From an uncultured Clostridia bacterium (lineage in GTDB: Bacteria > Bacillota > Clostridia > Peptostreptococcales > Anaerovoracaceae): a DNA stretch of 5,458 nt. Both the position numbers and the translations under genes were made by a program. The notes below the pieces were generated by a model. The model was not told where the DNA came from, made no database searches, and saw only the letters and a program-made list of their open reading frames with translations. How positions within the stretch are numbered: the first letter of the stretch is position 1; each line of letters starts with the position of its first letter. Below are positions 1 through 5,195 of this stretch, piece after piece. Where the stretch lies: positions 1 to 5,458 of the forward strand of contig CALBZG010000201.1 in the NCBI GenBank assembly GCA_937889655.1. The letters run 5' to 3'.

Positions 1-388
1 ACACATGGGGAATGATTATTTTGTAAAGTTTAATTGCCCGGAGTTTACCAGCCTTTGCCCGATCACCGGACAGCCTGATTTTGCAACGATCACCATCGCT
101 TATGTACCGGAAGAGAAAATGGTGGAGAGCAAATCGCTGAAGCTGTATTTGTTCAGTTTCCGCAATCATGGAGATTTTCATGAAGACTGCATCAATACCA
201 TCATGAAGGACTTGATTGCGCTTTTGGATCCGAAATATATTGAAGTTTGGGGTAAATTCACTCCAAGGGGCGGGATTTCCATTGACCCTTACTGTAATTA
301 TGGTAAGCTGAATACAAGGTGGGAAGAGGTTGCCTGGAACCGTTTGGCAAATCATGATCTCTATCCTGAAAAAGTGGATAATAGATAA
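1..388 (+). CDS. queF: NADPH-dependent 7-cyano-7-deazaguanine (preQ0) reductase QueF, 3' part
   Basis: QueF reduces the nitrile of preQ0 to the amine of preQ1 with NADPH, a cytosolic step in making the tRNA base queuosine. The gene is cut by the left window edge: the frame is already open at base 2 (His codon), and the ATG at 5 aligns inside the protein, so it is not the start. Numbering from that Met, the protein shows FTSLCPITGQPDF with the nucleophilic Cys18 and the acid Asp25. It also has the family signature ESKSLKLY at 41-48, which binds NADPH, followed by FRNHGDFHED and WGKFTPRGGISIDPY. The C-terminus NHDLYPEKVDNR resembles the short Bacillus-type QueF (about 165 aa, single domain) as I remember it, so roughly 40 residues are missing. 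The next gene follows after 40 bp on the same strand. Any preQ1 riboswitch would lie upstream, outside the window. Family assignment is very secure. Confidence 0.97.
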   Translation, partial: HMGNDYFVKFNCPEFTSLCPITGQPDFATITIAYVPEEKMVESKSLKLYLFSFRNHGDFHEDCINTIMKDLIALLDPKYIEVWGKFTPRGGISIDPYCNYGKLNTRWEEVAWNRLANHDLYPEKVDNR

Positions 389-428
389 GCGTGGCGATAA
401 ACCCCGATTTAAATGCAAGGAGAGGCCT

Positions 429-1226
429 ATGATTTTACAGCCATTTGCAAGCGAAGATGTTGAAAGGATCGGCAAACTCCAGCCGGAGACCTGGCCGGAT
501 ATAAAACCCATTTTTGCGTATTATATCAAAAGCACCTTCTGCCATCCTATCAAGCTGGAAATCGATCATGATATAGTCGGAGTCGGCGCTGCCATTTCCT
601 ATGAAAAAACCGGGTGGCTGGCCCATATCATTGTGTCAGACGGATATAGGAATCAGGGTATTGGCGGTTTCATCGTGGATGAGTTATGCAGATATTTGAA
701 GGTGTTGGGTCATGAAACCATTCTTCTGATCGCCACAGAATTGGGATATCCGGTATATAAAAAAGCGGGATTTGAAGAAGAGACTAAATACCTGTATTTA
801 AAGAGCGATAAAGCCCTGCACTTCGAGACCTCAAACAATATCCTGCCAATCACGCCTGAATACTTCCCTGAGATTTCAAAGCTGGACCGAAAAGCAACGG
901 GAGAAGGCCGTCAGGCTTTGCTGGCGGACTATTGGCACGAGGGGTTCATTTATCAGGGGAAACAAGGTATGCGCGGTTTTTACCTTCCCAACTTTATCGA
1001 AGGCCAAGTGCTGGCCCAGGATCCGGAAGCGGGCATCGAATTGCTGAAGCTTCGTTGTGCGTATACCCAGCGAGCTGCACTCCCTGCCGATAATGAAGCA
1101 GCACTTCGTTTTTACCGGGAGAATGGCTACGAAGTGGTGTTGAAAGCGACAAGGATGGTCCTAGGAAGAAAAATAGCGTGGCGACCTGACAAAATATTTA
1201 ATCGGATAGGTGGTAACTTTGGATAA
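429..1226 (+). CDS. GNAT-family N-acetyltransferase with a second C-terminal acetyltransferase-like domain
   Basis: This is a cytosolic acetyl-CoA-dependent acetyltransferase of 265 aa; its substrate cannot be told from the sequence. The N-terminal GNAT domain (about 1-130) has the acetyl-CoA pyrophosphate loop RNQGIGG at 74-80, preceded by the beta-4 strand AHIIVSDGY, and the typical YPVYKKAGF at 107-115. The second half starts near LDRKATGEGR (152-161) and ends with NEAALRFYRENGYEVV and TRMVLG. This matches the arrangement seen in GNAT proteins that carry an Acetyltransf_18-type C-terminal domain. The ATG at 429 was chosen because AAGGAG (417-422) lies 6 bases before it; the open frame reaches back to 330, but that part overlaps queF and does not look like GNAT sequence. 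It probably forms an operon with queF and the following kinase gene, whose start lies inside its 3' end. The fold is confident and the function unknown. Confidence 0.88.
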   Translation: MILQPFASEDVERIGKLQPETWPDIKPIFAYYIKSTFCHPIKLEIDHDIVGVGAAISYEKTGWLAHIIVSDGYRNQGIGGFIVDELCRYLKVLGHETILLIATELGYPVYKKAGFEEETKYLYLKSDKALHFETSNNILPITPEYFPEISKLDRKATGEGRQALLADYWHEGFIYQGKQGMRGFYLPNFIEGQVLAQDPEAGIELLKLRCAYTQRAALPADNEAALRFYRENGYEVVLKATRMVLGRKIAWRPDKIFNRIGGNFG

Positions 1227-1590
1227 TCGGACAGACAGGAATAATCATAGCTTGCTTCGAAGCTTCAAGTGCGCTTTTGCAGGGCTTTTCAACGCCATTA
1301 AAAGGGAACGCAATATGAAGATCCATGTATCAGCCATGGCCCTTGTTATTTTTGCGGGGCTAGCTCTGGAGATCAGCAAAGCGGAATGGATCGTATGTAT
1401 TATACTGTTCGGAATAGTCATAGCTGGCGAAATGATCAATACTGCCATCGAAATAATCATCGACGAGTTGATCCCGTACCAAAACGAGAACGCAAAGCTG
1501 GCAAAGGACATCACCGCCGGCGCAGTGCTGGCCCTGGCCATCGCATCAGCCATAATCGGGATCATGATCTTTGCACCGAAGATATTCTAG
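1219..1590 (+). CDS. dgkA: Undecaprenol kinase / diacylglycerol kinase family membrane protein (DgkA)
   Basis: This small integral membrane kinase (123 aa) phosphorylates a lipid alcohol with ATP. In Gram-positive bacteria the family mainly recycles undecaprenol to undecaprenyl phosphate for cell-wall synthesis. The active-site pattern is complete: Glu30 in KRERN, then Glu71, Asn74 and Glu78 in GEMINTAIE, matching E. coli DgkA Glu28, Glu69, Asn72 and Glu76. AKDITAGAV at 95-103 is the second signature. Three hydrophobic segments (about 36-53, 56-82 and 98-118) fit the trimeric family. I chose TTG at 1219 because AGGTGG (1208-1213) sits 5 bases before it and the resulting start MDNRTDRN resembles the Bacillus protein as I remember it. 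GTG at 1210 would add three residues and has no good ribosome site. It overlaps the acetyltransferase gene by 8 bases, suggesting coupled translation. Family certain; lipid substrate inferred. Confidence 0.95.
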   Translation: MDNRTDRNNHSLLRSFKCAFAGLFNAIKRERNMKIHVSAMALVIFAGLALEISKAEWIVCIILFGIVIAGEMINTAIEIIIDELIPYQNENAKLAKDITAGAVLALAIASAIIGIMIFAPKIF

Positions 1591-1643
1591 CCCCTGCTTG
1601 TACAAGCGAACGATCACCTAATAACTGCAAGGAAGTCTTGATC

Positions 1644-2168
1644 ATGAAAAGAGAGCAACAGCAAATAATCGGTTATATATTCGGCGGCTCCATCGTGCTG
1701 CTGCTCATTCCCTATGGGATTTACCGCGCAGCGAAACATTTCGATCCCATCATCGGCATCGAATTAATAAAGTCAGCGCCGGCACAAATCGTACTGATAT
1801 GCATCTTGTTCTTGAGCGGTGCTATTTTTGGGATTTGGTCGATCATTGTGCAGAACACCATTGGGGAAGGCGGGCCCTTGCAAATCGGCAATCTTGAAAT
1901 CAGCCCCAAAACAAAAAATCTTGTGGTAACCGGACCATACAAATACACCAGGAATCCGATGCTGTTCGGCGCATGCCTGATATATTTTGCATTTGCAGTC
2001 TATCTGAACTCGATTGCGGCCATCATCGTTGTTTTATTGTTCATGACGTTCATGCTGATCTTCGTTAAATTGTCGGAAGAAAAGAGACTGCTGAAAGACT
2101 TCGGGAAATCTTATGAAGAGTATAGAGAGAAAGTATCCATGTTCATCCCTTGGTTCCCGAAGAAGTAG
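1644..2168 (+). CDS. Membrane methyltransferase of the isoprenylcysteine carboxyl methyltransferase / PEMT type
   Basis: This 174-aa polytopic membrane protein has the hallmarks of the ICMT/phospholipid methyltransferase superfamily, which uses S-adenosylmethionine. The loop GPYKYTRNPMLFG at 97-109 is the conserved cofactor-side motif. The downstream LSEEKRLLKDFGKSYEEYREKV (143-164), with its Glu-Glu pair, and the terminal IPWFP are equally typical. Hydrophobic stretches at about 10-27, 47-69, 106-121 and 123-141 are likely membrane spans. The ATG at 1644 has AAGGAAG (1629-1635) 8 bases upstream; the frame extends further back only through the kinase gene, out of its frame. It lies 53 bp after dgkA on the same strand, so a shared transcript is likely. 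Bacteria do not usually have prenylated proteins as substrates, so a lipid or small isoprenoid is more plausible, but this is inference. The family is clear and the substrate unknown. Confidence 0.87.
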   Translation: MKREQQQIIGYIFGGSIVLLLIPYGIYRAAKHFDPIIGIELIKSAPAQIVLICILFLSGAIFGIWSIIVQNTIGEGGPLQIGNLEISPKTKNLVVTGPYKYTRNPMLFGACLIYFAFAVYLNSIAAIIVVLLFMTFMLIFVKLSEEKRLLKDFGKSYEEYREKVSMFIPWFPKK

Positions 2169-2186
2169 ATCATTTGACTCTCACTA

Positions 2187-2606
2187 TCATTTATGCTTCT
2201 CCAGATCAGCCATCATCGTTTGATAGATTTCCGGATATTTTGATTTCATCCTCAGAGGATTACCGTCCTTGTCCAGAAAGCAGTGCCGTGTTTCTCCGGT
2301 GCAGCGGAGCTCGCCGGAGTCCTTATCATAGATTTCATAGCTGAAGTTGAATTTCATACCTGTAAAGCTTGTAAGACGGGTAGCGATTTCAACGGTTTCA
2401 CCGAAATAGGTTTTTTTCTTATATTCGCAGGACAATCCGAGAACAGGGCTGATGATGCCTTGCTGCTCCATTTCCGCATATCCGATCCCCAGTTTTTCCA
2501 GAAGATCGATCCTGGCTTCTTCAAACCAACGGATGTAGTTTGAATGATGGATGATGCCCATCTGGTCCGTTTCGTAATATTGTGTCTTATGTTCATATCT
2601 TTTCAT
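2187..2606 (-). CDS. Acyl-CoA thioesterase, YbgC/FadM (4-hydroxybenzoyl-CoA thioesterase-like) hotdog family
   Basis: The 139-aa product is a single hotdog domain that hydrolyses acyl-CoA thioesters in the cytosol. The N-terminal signature YYETDQMGIIHHSNYIRWFE (10-29) carries Asp14, equivalent to the catalytic Asp of the YbgC/4HBT group, and Asn23-Tyr24 typical of the helix start. LGLSCEYKKKTYFGETVEI and the final CFLDKDGNPLRM are the usual later strands, and the length is normal for the family. The start at 2606 is supported by GAGGAG on the minus strand (2614-2619), 7 bases upstream. It is convergent with the methyltransferase gene (18 bp apart) and divergent from the pduL-type gene, with which it shares a compact control region. 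Acyl chain preference cannot be read from the sequence. YbgC itself is tied to the Tol-Pal cluster in Gram-negatives, which is absent here, so no gene symbol is given. Confidence 0.93.
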   Translation of the reverse strand: MKRYEHKTQYYETDQMGIIHHSNYIRWFEEARIDLLEKLGIGYAEMEQQGIISPVLGLSCEYKKKTYFGETVEIATRLTSFTGMKFNFSYEIYDKDSGELRCTGETRHCFLDKDGNPLRMKSKYPEIYQTMMADLEKHK

Positions 2607-2613
2607 GGAATTT

Positions 2614-2619
2614 CTCCTC
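2614..2619 (-). promoter_or_regulatory. Ribosome binding site of the thioesterase gene
   Basis: Read on the minus strand this is GAGGAG, 7 bases before the ATG at 2606-2604. It decides the start of the thioesterase, since no other in-frame start with a comparable site is nearby. Confidence 0.8.
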
Positions 2620-2651
2620 GGGACTCAAAATTGATCTGTTTCAACCAATAT

Positions 2652-2679
2652 ATTATATCAATAGCAATTGGAATTACAA
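2652..2679 (-). promoter_or_regulatory. Promoter of the thioesterase gene
   Basis: Read on the minus strand there is a -35-like TTGTAA (2679-2674) and a consensus -10 TATAAT (2657-2652), separated by 16 bp. A start of transcription near 2645 would give a leader of about 39 bases carrying the GAGGAG ribosome site. The -10 is perfect and the -35 weak (four of six bases). The -35 hexamer is the same DNA that serves the divergent pduL-type promoter. Confidence 0.65.
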
Positions 2680-2688
2680 ATGAATTCC
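2670..2688. promoter_or_regulatory. Candidate operator: 6-7-6 palindrome over the shared -35 of two divergent promoters
   Basis: GGAATT (2670-2675) and AATTCC (2683-2688) form a perfect inverted repeat with a 7-base spacer. It covers the hexamer at 2674-2679 that is the -35 of both the thioesterase promoter and the pduL-type promoter. A dimeric regulator bound here would block both genes at once. The regulator is not encoded in the window, and the motif does not match an operator that I recognise. That it acts as an operator is inference from symmetry and position. Confidence 0.45.
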
Positions 2689-2702
2689 GGTTATGATACA
2701 AT
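2674..2702 (+). promoter_or_regulatory. Promoter of the pduL-type gene, extended -10
   Basis: TACAAT at 2697-2702 is preceded by TGA (2694-2696), giving the extended -10 pattern TGnTACAAT. A poor -35, TTACAA (2674-2679), lies 17 bp upstream; the extended -10 may compensate. Transcription would begin near 2709, just before the GGGAGG ribosome site (2721-2726), which is 8 bases from the ATG at 2735. Confidence 0.55.
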
Positions 2703-2734
2703 AGTTTCCAATAGAGTATTGGGAGGCCGAAAGA

Positions 2735-3313
2735 ATGAAAACCATCACCGTAGGAGTTTCTAACAAACATGCGCACTTGACCAGAGAGCAGATCGATGTG
2801 CTTTTCGGGCAGGGGTACCAATTGACTTTTCTCCGGAATATCCAGCAGCCGGACTAATTCGTCAGTAATGAGACCATCAGCGTGGAAGGACCGAAGGGTA
2901 CGCTTCATGGGGTCAGAGTCATGGGGCCGGAAAGGGCAAAGGCGCAGGTCGAACTGACTTTGACTAGCTCCATATCCATCGGCGTCGACCCTGCTGTCAG
3001 AATATCAGCGAACGTTGAAAACACTCCTGCGATAAAACTGATAGGGCCTAAGGGGGCGTATGACCTGAAGGAAGGCGTGATTGCGGCCATGAGGCATTTG
3101 CATATGAATCCCGAAGAAGCTAAAGAGCTCCACCTGTCGGAGGGGCAGCAGGTCATGATAGAATCGGAGGGGCCAAGAGGTCTGATTTTCAAAAATGTCG
3201 TGGTCAGGATCGATCCGATGTATTCCCTGGAGTTTCATATAGACACGGATGAAGCCAATGGGGCGGGTCTAAAGACCGGGGATCAGGTTCGTTTGATCAA
3301 TGGCATTTTATGA
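2735..3313 (+). pseudogene. Phosphate acyltransferase PduL-type gene interrupted by an in-frame TAA at codon 41
   Basis: PduL enzymes exchange CoA for phosphate on acetyl- or propionyl-CoA; stand-alone forms serve acetate or propionate metabolism. Reading from ATG 2735 (GGGAGG 8 bases upstream), one frame gives 192 codons including the interruption. The first zinc motif NKHAHL has His12 and His14. The second, MRHLHM, has His121 and His123. HIDTDEANGAG contains His168, the remaining zinc ligand expected for the family. A TAA at 2855-2857 falls in IQQPD-stop-FVSNET, where relatives as I remember them read QPGQF, so it looks like a Gln codon CAA changed to TAA. There is no frameshift and nothing else is lost. 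The first fragment is only 40 aa; the rest could restart only at a GTG (2882) without a ribosome site and would lack the first HxH pair. No microcompartment shell genes are nearby. A sequencing error or readthrough remains possible. Confidence 0.85.
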
Positions 3314-3386
3314 GCCAGTCAAATTTATTTTAGCAACAATAACTTTTATTTGTTTGCATGAAATGTAAAATGAATAAAAAAGATGG

Positions 3387-3415
3387 TTGATTTTCACCGG
3401 ATTATCGAGTAAAAT
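3387..3415 (+). promoter_or_regulatory. Promoter of the abiEi-abiEii operon
   Basis: TTGATT (3387-3392) and TAAAAT (3410-3415) are spaced by exactly 17 bp, a good match to a sigma-A promoter. Transcription would start around 3422, leaving a leader of only about 13 bases before the ATG at 3435, just enough for the ribosome site GAGGTGA (3424-3430). The flanking inverted repeat described separately overlaps both ends of this promoter. Confidence 0.7.
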
Positions 3416-3434
3416 ACGATTATGAGGTGAAAAT
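3390..3434. promoter_or_regulatory. Candidate AbiEi operator: perfect 9-bp inverted repeat around the abiE promoter
   Basis: ATTTTCACC (3390-3398) and GGTGAAAAT (3426-3434) are exact reverse complements with 27 bp between them, arm centres 36 bp apart. The left arm covers the end of the -35; the right arm covers the ribosome site and stops at the base before the start codon. The left arm lies upstream of the predicted transcript, so the symmetry is unlikely to serve an RNA hairpin and more likely binds protein. AbiEi antitoxins are known to repress their own promoter by binding inverted repeats and bending the DNA, which fits this layout. Direct binding here is inference. Confidence 0.6.
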
Positions 3435-4022
3435 ATGATAATAACAACGGCAATGATTCTGAATGAACTGCGTCAATATGCTAGTCCGGCGGACAAATTG
3501 ACACGCATGGTTCGAGAAGGAGAATATATACAAATCACCAAGGGACTTTATGAGACAGACAGATCGACCCCCGGTTATCTACTGGCAGGAAGTATTTATG
3601 GCCCCTCTTATTTGTCATTTGAATTTGCGCTTGGATATTATGGGATGATTCCAGAAGCTGTTTATACATTTACATCAGCAACCTTTGAAAAGAAAAAAAA
3701 GAAGACATTTATTAACCACTTTGGGACATATACGTACATGGATGTTCCATCATCAGTCTATTCCATGGGGCTTGAAATAGTAGAGGAAGGCAGCTATTCA
3801 TTTATAATAGCATCAAGAGAAAAAGCGCTCTGCGACCAGTTGTATAAGATGGGGCCTGTTGCCAATTACGAAGAGCTCAAGAATCTTTTATTTGTTGATC
3901 TGCGGATTGATGAACATGAGTTTAAGAAGATAAATCTTGAAAATCTGGGGATACTGGCAGAACGGTACCCGTGTAGAAATGTGAAGAAGTTATACGGCCT
4001 AATGCGGAGGATGCTTAAATGA
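3435..4022 (+). CDS. abiEi: Type IV toxin-antitoxin system antitoxin / repressor, AbiEi family
   Basis: This 195-aa protein is the antitoxin of an AbiE system: it counteracts the nucleotidyltransferase toxin without stable binding and represses the operon. The N-terminal part (about 1-45) reads as a winged helix-turn-helix, ending in the characteristic wing GEYIQITKGLYETD (29-42). The C-terminal domain shows LSFEFALGYYGMIPE (60-74) and ASREKALCDQLY (126-137), a form of the ASPEKALxDxLY motif usual in this family. The start at 3435 has GAGGTGA 4 bases upstream. The gene overlaps abiEii by four bases (ATGA), the arrangement expected for a coupled antitoxin-toxin pair. Codons 86-90 are five lysines encoded partly by an A8 tract (3693-3700), a possible slippage site. 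The region is richer in A+T than the genes before it, consistent with a mobile defence cassette. Confidence 0.9.
   Translation: MIITTAMILNELRQYASPADKLTRMVREGEYIQITKGLYETDRSTPGYLLAGSIYGPSYLSFEFALGYYGMIPEAVYTFTSATFEKKKKKTFINHFGTYTYMDVPSSVYSMGLEIVEEGSYSFIIASREKALCDQLYKMGPVANYEELKNLLFVDLRIDEHEFKKINLENLGILAERYPCRNVKKLYGLMRRMLK
3695..3701 (+). other. In-phase A AAA AAG slippery heptamer inside abiEi
   Basis: Within the A8 run at 3693-3700 the reading frame is AAA-AAA-AAG, so the heptamer at 3695-3701 is in the phase needed for -1 ribosomal slippage, as in bacterial dnaX. A -1 shift would add Glu-Asp-Ile-Tyr and stop at TAA 3713-3715, giving a product of about 93 aa with the DNA-binding domain but without most of the C-terminal domain. 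I see no clear downstream stem or upstream Shine-Dalgarno stimulator, so use is uncertain. Confidence 0.3.
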
Positions 4023-4888
4023 ACACATTAGTGGAACAAATGATCCAAACATATAAGGCGCATACTGTGTATGATCAGAAAAATGCGATGAAAGAAGTAA
4101 TGCAGGAAATAGTTCTATGCGAACTAAGCAGGGCAGGCTTTTTTAGTAAGGCTGCATTTTATGGAGGTACGGCATTAAGAATATTCTATGGCCTGGACCG
4201 TTTCTCGGAGGATTTAGACTTTTCGCTGATGCGTGCGGAGGATGATTTTGAGATCCAATCATATTTCCCTGCTTTGGAGAAGGCGGTCAGAGCGTATGGG
4301 CTCAACGTTATGATTGACGATAAACAAAAATCTTCCGACTCAAATATTCAATCAGCTTTTTTGAAAGCAAACACCAAAGAACATTTACTGATGTTTTATT
4401 CTGCGGACAAGGAGTTTTCAGGTGTTTCAAACACCGAACTTACTAAAATCAAGTTTGAGATCGATGTGAATCCGCCAGAATATGCGACTTTTGAACGTAA
4501 ATATCGGTTACAACCTGTCCCCTATGAAGTGAACCTATATGATGCGTCGTCCTTATTCGCTGGTAAGCTCCATGCTGTAATCGGACGTGCCTGGAAAACC
4601 CGAGTCAAGGGACGGGATTTATATGACTATGTGTTTTACCTCTCAAAAGGGATTTCGTTCAATCGAAAACATTTGAGAGCCAGGCTGCTTCAATCGGGGC
4701 ACATAAAAGAGGATACGAAATTTGAGCTATCTGACATTCAGAACATGCTTCGCGATCGATTTGATTCAATTGATTATAAGCAGGCAAAAGGAGATGTAAT
4801 CCCTTTTATACGGGATACGGGCGTTCTGGATATTTGGAGTGCGGATTTTTTTAAGCAGATTACTGATGGATTGACTGAACGGAAATAG
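4019..4888 (+). CDS. abiEii: Type IV toxin-antitoxin / abortive infection toxin AbiEii, nucleotidyltransferase
   Basis: AbiEii toxins are DNA polymerase beta-like nucleotidyltransferases that stop growth, halting phage spread; related toxins of this class act on tRNA or other RNA. The 289-aa protein has every core motif. Motif I is GGTALRIFYGLDRFSEDLDF (49-68), with the metal-binding Asp65 and Asp67. A third acidic position is KFEID at 145-149 (Asp149). DASSLFAGKLHAVIGR (175-190) carries Lys183, and RVKGRDLYD (195-203) carries Asp200, both conserved in the family. The N-terminal helix region with EIVLCELSRAGFF (30-42) is typical. Its ATG overlaps the abiEi stop codon (ATGA), so toxin translation depends on antitoxin translation. 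Length and motifs show no damage, so the toxin is expected to be functional. No target can be read from the sequence. Confidence 0.95.
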   Translation: MNTLVEQMIQTYKAHTVYDQKNAMKEVMQEIVLCELSRAGFFSKAAFYGGTALRIFYGLDRFSEDLDFSLMRAEDDFEIQSYFPALEKAVRAYGLNVMIDDKQKSSDSNIQSAFLKANTKEHLLMFYSADKEFSGVSNTELTKIKFEIDVNPPEYATFERKYRLQPVPYEVNLYDASSLFAGKLHAVIGRAWKTRVKGRDLYDYVFYLSKGISFNRKHLRARLLQSGHIKEDTKFELSDIQNMLRDRFDSIDYKQAKGDVIPFIRDTGVLDIWSADFFKQITDGLTERK

Positions 4889-4996
4889 CCTTATAAAGTG
4901 TAACCCAACAGGCATAATCAACGTATGTTTTCATTTTCTACGTGTATCGGATTTGAGCGGCTTTATGGAACTCAACTTTCGCTAAATTCGCGTATG

Positions 4997-5025
4997 TTGG
5001 TTTAATTGCCTCCTTTTAATATAGT
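4997..5025 (+). promoter_or_regulatory. Upstream promoter candidate in the abiEii-lipoprotein gap
   Basis: TTGGTT (4997-5002) and TATAGT (5020-5025) are 17 bp apart. The -10 matches five of six consensus bases and the -35 only three. If active it would give a leader of about 160 bases to the lipoprotein gene, or a small RNA across 5032-5160. It is weaker in support than the extended -10 nearer the gene. Confidence 0.3.
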
Positions 5026-5107
5026 GTATTGCGACTGTATTAGTGAGGTAAAAAGAAGTACATGACCAGAGGCACGAAAAATGTCTGTTATCCCCACGGC
5101 AATATTA

Positions 5108-5116
5108 TGATATACT
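5108..5116 (+). promoter_or_regulatory. Extended -10 promoter candidate for the lipoprotein gene
   Basis: TGATATACT fits the extended -10 form TGnTATACT. No good -35 is present at the right distance (TTATCC at 5088-5093 is poor). Transcription would begin near 5123, directly before the hairpin at 5130-5159, leaving a leader of about 70 bases. Confidence 0.45.
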
Positions 5117-5129
5117 AAAATCCAGCCAG

Positions 5130-5159
5130 CCGGACGCGACAATCTTATGCCACGTCCGG
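5130..5159 (+). promoter_or_regulatory. Leader hairpin or operator before the lipoprotein gene
   Basis: CCGGACG (5130-5136) and CGTCCGG (5153-5159) are exact inverted repeats with a 16-base loop. There is no T run after it, so it is not an ordinary terminator. It lies just after the likely transcription start and 20 bases before the ribosome site, where it could act as a repressor site or a stabilising 5' stem. Confidence 0.45.
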
Positions 5160-5180
5160 TTTGAGCATGAGGATAAATTG

Positions 5181-5187
5181 GGGGAGG
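5181..5187 (+). promoter_or_regulatory. Ribosome binding site of the rhodanese lipoprotein gene
   Basis: GGGGAGG, within a longer run of purines, ends 8 bases before the ATG at 5196 and fixes this start. A signal peptide begins immediately at that codon. Confidence 0.8.
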
Positions 5188-5195
5188 GCTGAACA

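Larger units (their letters stand above)
4889..5195. other. 307-bp gap without a convincing gene
   Basis: No open frame here has both coding character and a good ribosome site. The stretch holds two plus-strand promoter candidates (4997-5025 and 5108-5116) and a hairpin (5130-5159), listed separately. A weak 5-bp inverted repeat (ACGTA 4920-4924 with TACGT 4938-4942) and a repeated CGTATGTT (4921-4928 and 4991-4998) are also present but could be chance. No intrinsic terminator with a T tract is visible after abiEii. Confidence 0.5.

Noticed and set aside
1596..1607. Perfect 12-bp palindrome GCTTGTACAAGC between dgkA and the methyltransferase gene
   Set aside because: It has no loop or T tract, so it is not a terminator. 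About one such 12-bp palindrome is expected by chance in a window of this size. It could be a regulator site, but nothing else supports that.
2169..2186. Bidirectional terminator between the convergent methyltransferase and thioesterase genes
   Set aside because: The 18-bp gap has no stem-loop or T tract. Transcripts probably run into each other, but no terminator can be called.
2150..2344. Plus-strand frame of 64 codons
   Set aside because: It lies antisense to the thioesterase gene for most of its length and shows no recognisable domain; the thioesterase motifs are convincing.
2855..2857. TAA read as glutamine through a variant genetic code
   Set aside because: TAA is the natural stop of queF and of the acetyltransferase gene in this window, both at the expected family ends.
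2882..3313. Separate gene starting at GTG 2882
   Set aside because: It is in the same frame as the ATG at 2735, has no ribosome site, and lacks the first HxH zinc motif. It is the second part of the interrupted pduL-type gene.
3314..3386. Intrinsic terminator after the pduL-type gene
   Set aside because: The stretch is very A+T-rich, with only a 5-bp CAAAT/ATTTG match and no GC stem.
3314..4990. Direct repeats flanking the abiE module as attachment sites
   Set aside because: Comparing both sides by eye gave only matches of six to eight bases, such as TTCATTTT-like words, which are expected by chance in A+T-rich DNA.
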